From Filosporella fistucella (taxonomy: Eukaryota > Ascomycota > Leotiomycetes > Helotiales): DNA of 64,000 bases. The DNA is taken from contig JAQJZZ010000010.1 in assembly GCA_030077755.1 (NCBI GenBank), forward strand, positions 6,076,001 to 6,140,000, read 5' to 3'. Below the pieces are notes generated by a model. It saw only the letters and a list, made by a program, of their open reading frames with translations, was not told the origin of the DNA and did no database searches. This document shows positions 45,519-56,600 of the stretch, in pieces. How positions within the stretch are numbered: position 1 is the first letter of the stretch; every line of letters starts with the position of its first letter. The translations under genes and the position numbers were made by a program.

Positions 45519-48071
45519 TCACTGATTCATCCCAATCTGTCCTGGCCCTGGGATTGCTCCTTTAGGCATACCATTTCGCGGCTGGGCGAACGGTGTATCA
45601 ATATTTCCCCAATGAGTATAAGCTGTGTGAGGAGGAACAGGCGCCATCATCTCTTCCTCATCACCAACCCCTGGCATATAATTAGGATGGACGCCTCCCA
45701 GCGTCATTGGGACATGAGTATTATATCCTTGATCGGGCGGTAGTGGACCAGGCCCGACAAAACTATCAGTTCCGAAGAAATCCTTCAAATCCCAAGGAAG
45801 ATCGACAGGTTCCTTTTGAAACCAAGTATGAACCACATTGCTGGGAGCGCCGGTTTGCGGTTGTGGTCCATAGTCAAAATGAAAGGTGCTTTGCTGCTGC
45901 TCCATGTATTGTCTGTATTCTTCGGATTTCTCGTGTTGATCGGATCTTGCATCAAAGATTCCGACAATCTTTGCCAGTTGGAGAGATACCTGAGTGAGAA
46001 TTGTGAAAGTAGGGCAAAGTTTGACTTGTTGAAGTGCACCCATAACATCTCGAACAGCTTTCTTGCGAGCCATATCTTCTGGAGTGTCGTGTTCATCCCA
46101 AGGGCGAGCTAAAAAGTCAAGTGCAAGGATAAAGACCGATTGGTAGATGTAGTAGGCATCAATCCAAGCAACGCCATCAAATATACCACTGGCAAGTAAT
46201 TGATGAAGAAGCAGTGTAGCTTTTCGAGAGTATGTCCCACATGAATGACTCAGGTTCAACTCCTCTTTGTCCAGATCCTGTGATCGTACATGTCGGCCCA
46301 ATTTTCGTGCAAGCTGTACTCCAACTTTACGGAGGATGAACGGTCGAGTAACAAGTGACTGAGTGTGGTGAAACTGAATATGCAATAGCATAACGGCTCT
46401 TCTGTGTCTTGGCAAAGAAGAGAGGGATTCCAGGCGTAGAGTTGGAGGAAGACTATGGTGCCAGGAATCGAGGTCCATAAGAAACTGGACTGCCAGTCCC
46501 ATCTTAGGTGACTCTCCTTGCTGAACAGCACTGCCAGGTGCAGCATATATTTTCCTTCTCACATCCGACAGCAACTTCATGAGACGAACAGAATACTCAA
46601 CATATCCTGGAGGTACAGAAGAGCCACCGTCCAACATTATTTCATCGGGAAATGTGACGTTGACTTCTGAATCGTCAATTGCACATGGTCGTCCAAGAAT
46701 GGCGCATTGGTTCTGCTCAAAGATGTATGCCGTCCACCACACACGCTTTCTGACCTCTCTTTCCATTTCATCGAATCCTCCAGATGTTCCTTCTCTATGC
46801 ATCCCAAGAGCCATTGCCATACGGGAAGCACATCCTAAGAGCATGAAAGCACTGTTCCTCTCCGTGCAATTATGCTGGTATAGCTGGAGGAGCAACAATG
46901 CTTGGACATTGATGAAAGTAGTCGCGCTGATGAGTTGATGCATTCGCGCCTGTACAAGGTTGAGATAATGGCGCTGGATTTGCATCGACTGCCTCGCGTC
47001 TCTCTCTTCCAATGCTTGAGCACCAAAAACCAACAGCATGAATATGCAACATATCCAGCCTGGTTCAATGTCTCGCATCAGAACATGTGGCTGAGACCAC
47101 ATGAGCTCATAACGGTTCTGAAATGTCGGCCGGTGAAACAAGAGATAATTCGGGTGAACCTTTTCAAAATATGCCTCCACGAATGTATCCGTCACCTCCT
47201 TGTTGGGAAGGAGGGATAAAACGGTAGTTCTCTTGAGTCGACTTGAAAGCGCCGAACTATCAATTGAAGGAGGAAACAGAGATGGCTGTCGCTGTCTTCT
47301 ATTCGGCACCCTCGCCGAATTTGAAGACTCTGCGAGATTTCTGTCAATATTGTCCTCCGAAGATTCATCACTTTCATCCTTCACAATTGGCTCCAAAGCC
47401 TTACTCCAGTTCGACCCCGCAAAGTCTGCAGATAATTGTGTACGCTCATCATCGGGTTGGATTGTTCTCAATGCTGCATTGAACTCCGCGACCATGTTCC
47501 GTACTGTCAGAACGAACCCGAATGAGCTGGAGGGGCCGATATAGTGGGATGGACCTTGCGGCATAGGAACCAACTTCTCCTCCATAACCTTTGTTGGCTT
47601 GCCATCCGGATTGAGTTCTTCCCTCGACGTCACCGAAGGACTTCCACTGCCTGCAGATTGTTCTGGTGAAGTTGCCGCTTGCTTCGGATGGCTGAATACC
47701 TCTTCCGCCACTGTCTGCTCGTCGAAAGTGGGCAGTGTTATATCGTGGGCTTCGGCGATCGCATACAATGTTTCGATGCTATTTGTGTCTCTCTGCGGGT
47801 ATAGGCCCTTGATCAAGGCATCCAATACTCGGTATCGTACACTGAGGGTTTCGACACTTCCGTATATTCTCGTCTTGCGTGGAAGAGTTGACTCGCAGTT
47901 TACGCCCACCTCCAGACAGCTTTGACAAGGCTCATTCGCGTCGCTGCCACTGGATCGCGAACATCGTATCCTCCTCTTCTTGCATCTATCACAACTGACT
48001 AATGCTCTTCTTCGCAGATGATCGGGAATTCGAGCTTTTCCGGGCTTCTTGCCCTTGCCTTGAATGTCCAT
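45519..48071 (-). CDS. Large Zn2Cys6 transcription factor with fungal middle homology region
   Basis: A single exon of 850 residues. The zinc cluster uses Cys 27, 30, 37, 49, 52 and 59 (SCDRCKKRRIRC ... CQSCLEVGVNC), with an unusually long 11-residue loop between the third and fourth Cys. The fungal middle homology region follows (FVEAYFEKVHPNYLLFHRPTF, LGCASRMAMALGMHREG, KRVWWTAYIFEQNQCAILGRP). The C-terminus is Pro/Gly/Met-rich. The ATG at 48071 is used; the longer open frame to 48143 has no ATG. It may regulate the adjacent monooxygenase, MFS and UstY genes, in line with many fungal gene clusters, but no binding site was identified. Confidence 0.93.
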   Translation of the reverse strand: MDIQGKGKKPGKARIPDHLRRRALVSCDRCKKRRIRCSRSSGSDANEPCQSCLEVGVNCESTLPRKTRIYGSVETLSVRYRVLDALIKGLYPQRDTNSIETLYAIAEAHDITLPTFDEQTVAEEVFSHPKQAATSPEQSAGSGSPSVTSREELNPDGKPTKVMEEKLVPMPQGPSHYIGPSSSFGFVLTVRNMVAEFNAALRTIQPDDERTQLSADFAGSNWSKALEPIVKDESDESSEDNIDRNLAESSNSARVPNRRQRQPSLFPPSIDSSALSSRLKRTTVLSLLPNKEVTDTFVEAYFEKVHPNYLLFHRPTFQNRYELMWSQPHVLMRDIEPGWICCIFMLLVFGAQALEERDARQSMQIQRHYLNLVQARMHQLISATTFINVQALLLLQLYQHNCTERNSAFMLLGCASRMAMALGMHREGTSGGFDEMEREVRKRVWWTAYIFEQNQCAILGRPCAIDDSEVNVTFPDEIMLDGGSSVPPGYVEYSVRLMKLLSDVRRKIYAAPGSAVQQGESPKMGLAVQFLMDLDSWHHSLPPTLRLESLSSLPRHRRAVMLLHIQFHHTQSLVTRPFILRKVGVQLARKLGRHVRSQDLDKEELNLSHSCGTYSRKATLLLHQLLASGIFDGVAWIDAYYIYQSVFILALDFLARPWDEHDTPEDMARKKAVRDVMGALQQVKLCPTFTILTQVSLQLAKIVGIFDARSDQHEKSEEYRQYMEQQQSTFHFDYGPQPQTGAPSNVVHTWFQKEPVDLPWDLKDFFGTDSFVGPGPLPPDQGYNTHVPMTLGGVHPNYMPGVGDEEEMMAPVPPHTAYTHWGNIDTPFAQPRNGMPKGAIPGPGQIGMNQ

Positions 48072-49887
48072 CAAGAGAGAGGGTCCGCGCCTTCCGGGAT
48101 ATCGCAAAGAAAAGAAAAGAAAAGCACACAACGGGAGGCTCAAGACACCTTCATGAAAAACACACAGTCATGGGTAGCAATTGGTGATGTGCGAGAGAGA
48201 AAAGATGGAGGCGTCGTTGATTCACACAGCCTGTGGTATATTTGTGGACCTTGGGGTAAGTGGAGGGGTCGCAGTGGTTCAGTGCGGGTCAAGCTTTCTT
48301 GCTGGGATGTTTTCGCTGTCCAGGAATCGGAGCCGAAACTCTCAACTCACTGCCGGGTTATTCGGGTTGTTTCAGTGGGATCCGGAGGGCAACGGGCTTT
48401 GTACAACACAGCGGCGTACTTGTGCGCACTGGATGGGTATCTGGTTGAAATATCGGGATGCAGAATGCACAGTGCTTTGCGCCTATACAGAAATCACAAA
48501 TAGAAAAGTGCTGACGACTCCGAAGATCATGAGTATGTTTTAGATGGAGATCACCATACTATGATTCGTGGATTATCAGGCTGTTTGGAAAGGAGACCAT
48601 AACCTAGAACCTGTACGGTATCTTCACCGGTATCTTACTGGTTGTCTTTGGCTAATCTTTGGATCTTTAGGGGGTTCGAGAACTGTGTTTAGCAGTGAAG
48701 ACGCTGAGTGGCCGCCAGAACTTAGTGGACCCTATCTGCTGGAACCCAGAACACAGCCCTAAGAGAGATCGAGTTAGGCGTAACATGGCGAACATCAGTG
48801 AACATCACGTTCTGGCCATGAACCTTGAATCGGGCCGGTAGAGTAGAATTAGGGCGTGAGAGGCTGAAAGTAGTTGGGGGTAGGCTGGAGGCAAAGGAAG
48901 AGAACATCAGATTACTGGTTTATCAGCAACAGAGAAAGAAAGTCAAGAGATGTCAAAAGAGGGGAAGCTGACTCTGGAGTAGAAACAGCTCGGAGTTAGC
49001 CATAGATCCGAAAACGCCTCTTGGGTTGAGCTGAGTTTCTACGGTTTATACTTTCAGTACCTTTTCTTCATATTCATACTTGCTCTGGTCCTCACGAGGT
49101 TGATATCGTCGGAGATCTCCTCCCCTTGACGTCAACTTTGCTCCAGCCGACCCTAACGTAACCTAAAGTCGGAACTTTATGTTTTGATACTTGGGGTATC
49201 AATGCATTGTTACTCTGATGCAAGCCATCAATATCAATATCTGGCATAGACCTTGAAGTGGTGTGATAAATACAGATGCACGTTTATATACCTTTATGAT
49301 TGGTGTTGGTACTCCTTTCAATTCCCATGTCAATATCATCCAAATCGGAATCCCGAAATCACCTTGAAATTTTCATATCCACCTGCTGGGGCCACCACGC
49401 GGCATCCTGGTTGCTGGTATGCTGGTACGGTTGTAATTTGATATTTGGTACAACCAACAGTCCTATTCGGCTCCCTCAATCGAAACACATCTGGAATCAT
49501 GAATGATACTCAATTCACATTTATATCAAGTGCTTGCGAAACTCGCCAACTGTTATGATCAGGACCGGAGTGTGGAGTTCCAAAATCTTAAAACCGACTC
49601 TGCACTCAACGTTTTGCTTGGCAGTTTGCCAAAGAGGAGTCGCGAGTCTTGGAGTCTTGGTGGCGGACGAAAAGAAGTTACGAGCTACCGCAGCCTCGTG
49701 CCTCCTACAATTTCAGCTCTCGATCAAATTTCTCGAGCTGTTCAAGATCTCAAACATAACCCATCAGACTTCCATCTCAACACATGAATGTCTGACTTTG
49801 GGATCATCAACGTCCCCCCACTCTTGATGTATTAGCACCAACACCATTACGACTTTATTGCCGCTACAGAACCTTGAAAATCGCGTG
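48072..49887. other. Divergent intergenic region between regulator and MFS genes
   Basis: About 1.8 kb with both promoters. Small plus-strand frames at 48018-48543 run antisense to the regulator leader and have no family content. No RNA gene was recognised. Confidence 0.45.
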
Positions 49888-51598
49888 ATGACAGACACAG
49901 ACGCAAAGAAAGACATCAAGGAGGAGAGGGAAACATACAATGAAGATGCGACCAGAACCTCGAGTCCAATTGACGGAGAGAAATATGCTGAAGGAATATA
50001 CAATTCCAACAGCGATCCTTTGAAGCTCGACTCCAATGGACTCCCGCTTGTTCCTCAACCCAGTCGCTTCAAGGACGATCCACTGGTCAGTTGCCGCATA
50101 GGTGCAGTTGCTGTCGTTGTTGCTGTCGCATTCGCATCTAACCCCACCACCACCCAGAACGATTACTGATATTATCGCAGAACTGGCCGTCATGGCTCAA
50201 ATGGGCTGTGTTAATTCAAGTTGGCTTTATGGCCTTCTTGGGTCCTTACAATGCCGCATTGATCAATCCTTCCCTCGTCCTCCTCTCAAAGGCTATGCAT
50301 GTCAATTCCAAGACTGCTGCGTATAGCACGACAACTGGCATTATATTGGGTGGTATCTCTCCATTTATATGGACTCCTTTGACAAACATCTATGGAAGAA
50401 GACCAATTACGTTGCTTGCTATGGTTTTGACCATCTTGGGAGGAATTGGATCTGGCGCATCACCCACTTTCAGTGCTCTTCTTGGAACGAGGGCATTGTG
50501 TGGATTCGGATTTGGAGGCATGATGTCTGTTGGAACTTCTTGTGTGAATGACATGTTTTATTTGCATGAGAGGGGAGAGAAGACGGGTGTGTATTCGGTC
50601 TTTATTACGAATGGTGCACATGTTGCTGCGTTGAGTATGTCTCCCCCTTCTATGCTGCACAATACATGTTTTCCTTCCGGCAATGCTGACCATAAGTAGT
50701 GGGTGGTTTCCTAGGTCAAGCAGCAGGCTGGCAATGGGATTACTATCTCGGCGCAATCAGCACCTCTGTGGCTTTCATCGTCGCCGTCTTCCTCTTCCCG
50801 GAAACCCTCTTCTCCCGCGACCCAGCTTTCCTCGAGACCCGCACCAAAGAACGCAGTTACTCCCAAATGCTCTTCTCGCCTCGTTCTTCGTTAATCCCTG
50901 GTCGCTCCCTTCAGCCATCACACTTTCTGCACTCAATCTCGATGCTCAAGTACCCGTCCATCCTCTTCCCGTTCTGGTACTATACCTGGTCTTGGACATT
51001 TATCAATGTCATGCCAGCTATCTCTCTAGCTACCATATACACTCAGTTCTACAACCTCAAACCCGGACCCATTGGTGCCTGTCTAGGAGTATCTCTCACT
51101 ATCGGTTCTGTCCTGGGTGAATTTTCAGCTGGTCGTCTGTCAGATTTCATCATGCTGTACTATGCCCGTCGCAACCACAACATCCGCAAACCAGAATACA
51201 GACTATATCTCTGTTCTCTGTCTGCCATATTCATGCCTGTTGGGTTGATCATATTCGGCTGCACGGTTGGAAAATACTCGTTTTACATCCCACTCATTGG
51301 TCTCGGCGTTGGTGTTTTTGGCCTGCAAATTGCAAGTACCACTCTTTATGCTTACGTATCTGATTGCTACAAACCTCAAACTCCAGAATCGGGTGTCTTG
51401 TTTAATCTGAGCAGAGGTATCAGTTTCGTCGTCGGTTACTTCGCTCTGCCATTTGCAGAAGCAGTCGGCTACGCAGGAGCATGGTGTACCTTTGCTGCTG
51501 TACTGTTCAGCTTCTTCCTTCCAATCGTTGCATTGATGAGGTGGGGCGAGCAATGGAGAGAGAGACTCGGAGAACCGAACTTCCATCGGTATCTGTAA
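49888..51598 (+). CDS. MFS transporter, drug:H+ antiporter-like
   Basis: Three exons (49888-50085, 50181-50634, 50697-51598) encode about 517 residues; the last acceptor could equally be 3 nt later. The N-terminal tail is charged and ends with RFKDDPLNWPSWLKW, the D-P-x-N-W motif of fungal DHA1-type transporters. Helices follow with PFIWTPLTNIYGRRPI (motif A, PLTNIYGRR), GFGFGGMMSVGTSCVNDMF and, late, SRGISFVVGYFALPFAEAVG, covering 12 membrane segments. It is likely a plasma-membrane exporter. Its position beyond the regulator makes it a candidate exporter for the repeat-peptide locus; this is inference. Confidence 0.92.
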
Positions 51599-53629
51599 CG
51601 ATGACACGATATTGTATGCATGCATACATGCATTGCTGGCTTTTCGGGCGTTCATATGGATGGTTGGATGACTGGAGTTCTAGATGTTGGAAGAGACGTG
51701 TAGTATGGAATCGTTTTGGCATTTCTCTGCAAAAGCGGATAGATAGGTCGTGATATTGCCTTCCACACCGGCTTAATGAATTACCTTCCTCTTATAGGAC
51801 ATCTTCACATGCACATAATTATTTGGTCTTTTCTTTCGTGAATCAAAGCATAACTAGGAACCTCATCAAATCCCAAAATGACGCTCCGCTGGCCCTCCGG
51901 GGGCCACTGCCGTGGAGGTCGGGAGGAGAAAGATCGTGCTCGCTATGCTTCACACAGATCCTTTTCAACTCTAAAAGAATATTCCAAGTACAAACGTAGT
52001 GAGAATATGGCAGTGCACCTGGCTCCTGTTCAATCTCCCAAGTGGACTGGAGACCCAGCTCGCACAGCGAACTGTATAGTTGCATATCCATCATAATGCA
52101 CATAACGTTCTCAAAGCAGATAGCAGCTAAGTCGTGACATTCTGCATTTATCCTTTCACTCCAAAGCCGTTGACTGGTAGGAACAGAAGAAATCTATCTC
52201 AAGATAGATGAGAGAAGTTGAAGACTAGAGAGTAGGTCGCTGCTGTTCTTGCTTTGTATTGGCCGTTACAATTCATTGAACCTACACCGTTCTTTATGAT
52301 AGATATCCTTACAAGAATAGATATGTTATACTTTCCTTATGACCAATCTACCACCAAAACCTATCGTCCACGCAAGCGAACCTCTATAATTCCTTAACCC
52401 CCTACTCCTCTCCTTCCCTTACTGTAAGTACTTACTTGACAACCGTAGCTACGGGAGACCTGCCTCTATCTGGAATCGTTTTACTTCTCTCAATATAGAT
52501 AAATTTGATACAATACTCTTATAGCCCTTTTTATATGAAAACTTAGATATAATCGTTATAATATTTGGTTTTAATCTTTATATCAAGGGTTATTATAAGT
52601 AAACGGATAATGAGTTTATATCTTATTTTAGAATAAGAAATAAAGGAGAAATATACTTTTTCTAATGGTTTAAAGTGAATTTTACCTCTAATCTCAGAGG
52701 AGATAGCACTTTTTATAATTATGTCATTGTGAGGAATAGGAGTATATATATATATATATGCTCGTTTATACAAGTCGAAATTGCTAGTTGTAGAGATAAG
52801 GGTCAGGGTGGACAAGGTGCTCAAGGGGATTTAAGAGGAAAATTCAAATGCCGTAGGGATGGGAGGGCGCAGAGGCTAATTTGAAGGACAATAACGAGTA
52901 AGATATAGTAGTGAAAGTCGAAAATATTATATGCCTTGTAAAACTTCCAATTCTGCTCGTTTGATATAGCCTCCTTGTCTATCCAAGTTCCCACTTAGGT
53001 TTCGTCTCACCTTCTCACCTATCCAACTCTACTTACTCTTTCGTCTTACGTCAAAGAACTTCTTCGTATCTCAAAGAACAAGCAAAGAGACAATAAGTTT
53101 TAATCTGACTTTGACATTCACCCACACCATCTACCACTACTCGTCATACCTAACTATGCAACTACGCTCCTCACACCCAGTACTCATCCGGTCAAGGGGT
53201 GATTATCACCCCTCGAACTAATCAATCCATCATCCCATCATATCAGTAAATACAATCCTATTCCGTACCGTCCCATCAGTCACACACCATGATACAAACA
53301 ACAATGAAAATAACCCCGCATATCCTCTTCCTCCTAGACATAGAAAAGCCAATCCCGAGTAGAACCCGCCCTCGAAGAATCGAATAGACAGTGAAGATCG
53401 CTCATCACATTTAAGAATTCTTCTTATCGCTGAAAAGAGCAAATCAGGACAATCAAAACTCCAAAAACGCCCTGCCTGCCGTGTCTTTCCCAGATACTTA
53501 TATGGTGTCCCAATTTCCCATCCCAAAATACCATATTAATAACTCCGCTTTTTTCGAAAATTATTTCTCTCGACGGGTCGCTTTTTCGAAAAACGCCATT
53601 AATACATGCAAGCACTTTGATGAAAAAGT
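51599..53629. other. Long intergenic stretch with an AT-rich block
   Basis: Two kilobases between the stops of the MFS gene and the RhoGEF gene. The block at about 52490-52780 is strongly AT-rich, with a TA run at 52743-52759. No intact gene was recognised; open frames inside are short and low in complexity. Confidence 0.5.
52490..52780. repeat. AT-rich island with TA dinucleotide run
   Basis: Base composition changes sharply from the surroundings to mostly A and T, with many TATA/TTATAA words and a (TA)8-9 run. This may be a remnant of a mutated repeat, or simply low-complexity spacer. Confidence 0.5.
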
Positions 53630-56600
53630 TTAATCGGCTGCTAATTGAGCAAAGTGTTTGGACCAAATCCATCCAACTTGATCAGATGGATCATCTTGAT
53701 TCTTTGCAAGCCAGAGCTCGCCTTTTTCGCCGATGACATCAAATATCTGGATATGGTTAGAATAATTCATGAACAGAAGGATATATACACACTTCACCAG
53801 CTTGGTACGTCAAATATGGGTATCCAGCCTCCGATTTTGTCGCACTGATATTAAATTCGAACAGACTCGCTGCAAGATATAAAACATTATAACCTCCTGA
53901 AAAGTTGCGGTCCCTGGATGATGCTCTTGAAGATCTTTGACTATCTTCTGGACCATCAGGCATTGGCATCGCAGAATGGAAGAGGCCGGAATAAGGTCGG
54001 CCAGAAGGTGGAGGTCCATCGTAATGAGAGTTGTACGTTGAGCCGGATTCACGGCGATGTTGAGTGTTGTAGTCTGTACTACCTCTAGTCATAGCTGTAT
54101 CAGATGTATGACTTCTTGAAGTACTTGGGCGACCAATATTGTTGTGATGCCGTGAACTATTCGCAGTATCTGGAGTAGCAGGTGAACCAGAGCCAGCCCG
54201 AGAGTGACCATTCGAATATGGCATTTGCTGATAAGCGAACTGTGGAAGACCAGGAGCATTTGAGACAATTGGCGAGAAGGAAAACTGCCCGCTCAATCGT
54301 TTGGCAAAGTCTGGTGTTGGTAAACTTGGAGATTTGTCACTGTTGACAGAAAGTCCTCGTGAACGTCCAGAGAGATTCGATGGTCGACTTTTCTTGTACG
54401 ATTCGTCGTCCATTGTTGATTGTGAACCTCTAATTGTCCCACTGCCACTCACAATGCCTAGCTCTTGGATCTTGGCGTCGGAGTATTTGTAATCTCTGTT
54501 GAACATATCCAATATCCCTTGGACGTCTTTCGGAATTTGACTCTCTTCTAACGCAGCACCAAGCTTCTTTTTCCAGATTCCGTACCACTCCTTTTGAAGA
54601 TTCACTAGTGCCAACAAGCAAAGATTTCCCATGTCGGTGGTGAGTTTGGATAGTTTTGGTAGCTCAATTTTGAGAGTCTCGTTTAAGGCTTCGTACTGTG
54701 CAACTAAATCTGCCAATTTGTCATCAATTTTCTTTCCTTGAGTCTTCAGGGCAAGTGATCTTTCGAAGTCGAGTCGTCTTTTGTTTCGTTTCTTCATCGC
54801 TAGTGCAGGAGGATTGTACAAATGAATGATCTTTTCAAGGGGCTCAATAACTTGCTTTCGAATCGCAGATCTCTGTTTTTGTTAGCAGTTTTTTTTTCTC
54901 GGAATTGCAAAGATCTTACGTGGTCCTCAATGGCAATTGTCCCCATATCTCTCATTGACAGGTTGAATCGAACCCATTTGCTCTCAATCTCAGGATACGG
55001 GCTCGCGCAAAGTCGCATGTTGAGCTCCATAGATGAAAAGTACTGCAAAGTCTTCTGAACATATGATTCCTGTTCTCGAATGTAGTTCTCAGTATCGCGA
55101 AGGACAATCTGAAGATTGAGAAAATCATGACCAAATTTGTTCTTCGACTTCATGTATCCTTCATCTTCCTGTGGTCGATTTGGATTTGCTTGGATCTTCT
55201 CCGCTCGTCGGCCAAAAGCTTTGGCGATTCCAGATCGAACATCTGACTCCTTGCGTTTCCTTCCAACAATCTGCCCTACCATATGAATACGTTTTTTCAA
55301 GTCGTCGATATTTTGAAGTAAAGCGGACAACTCCTGGCGAGCAGTTTGTAGTGAATCGTAATCAGGATGATCGGGAGTTGTACTTTCGTTCAGCTCCTTC
55401 AGCAAGAGCTGGTATCGGGTAATACGTTGTACCGGCTTCACCAATAGCGCATCCAAATCCCAAGCCATAGTCAAGTCTTTGGCCACCAGATTACATTCAC
55501 TGAGCCAGACCTTCACAGCACCATCTTGCTGCAACGCTGCCAACCGAGTACTTGCCACTTCACTGTTCTTGAGGAAATCAGTATAAATAACTTGCATCTT
55601 GTTGAGATGTTTGGCGAAGTTAGCGCCGATGAATGTCTTCTTGTCTTTCTCCTCATCAGTTTCGTCACTTAACGTCGCTGCAATGGAGAATCTGTCTTCC
55701 GTTGCTGTCGGAGAAATCGCATTGGTTGACGCTGTAATACTGGGACCTGACTGTACTGTCCGGCTCTGTCTCGATCGTTTGCTGCGTGGAGAATAGATGC
55801 TTGATGCCGCAGACTTCAGCTCATCCAAGAACATTGTAGAAAACCCTACGATCTCGTCTGTGTTCCTAAAGATTGCCTTGATGTCATTCGAATCAAGCTT
55901 TGGGCAAGCTTCGGCGGTCCCTTTGTAGATTTCTTCGACAACGTTCATATCCTTCAAGTAAATCGACTCTGTATCAATCAATTCCTTGATGACCATGCTC
56001 CGATGATACAAGCGTTTACGATTCTTCTCTGCAGCTTGTCTCTCTTCCTCTGTCAATGTAGGCTCATGTTGAACTTTCGACTTCACAGATTGATCAATTG
56101 TCTCATCAAATGATATTTGTGTACTAGATCTCGGAGTTGAGAGTGAAGGTCGATCGGAATAAACATCGTCACTGGCACGCCTCGACTCTGGATTGCGTCC
56201 GTTGTCATTGTGACTTGACTGGTACAAACTGGAGGGTGGTCTCCTGGTATGAGTGCCTGGAAGTGGTGGTGTTCGTGACGGAACTGCTGGAGAAGCATTG
56301 CCAGACTCTGGCGGCGGTGGCGGCGGTGGAGAGTAGCTTGGAGCCCATAAAGGTACTGCGATACTGGACGCAAATCCAGGAGATATCTCCCCAAACCCGA
56401 GTCCAAGGCCATCGCCAGTGGACAGCGGGGGAAGTTGATGTCGATTGAGGTCCGCAAGGTGGGCAGGGCTAGGCGCGAACCTAGGAGAAGGTAAAGGACT
56501 ATAGCCTTCAGGTTTTGGCGGAACTACAGGCGAAACAAGAAGCTCTTTTGGAGGTGGCGTCGGCTTCCTTTCTGGCTCTGATGTAGGTGCGACAAAGTCC

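Noticed and set aside
47243..47544. Plus-strand frames over the large Zn2Cys6 gene
   Set aside because: They are antisense shadows of a clear single-exon regulator.
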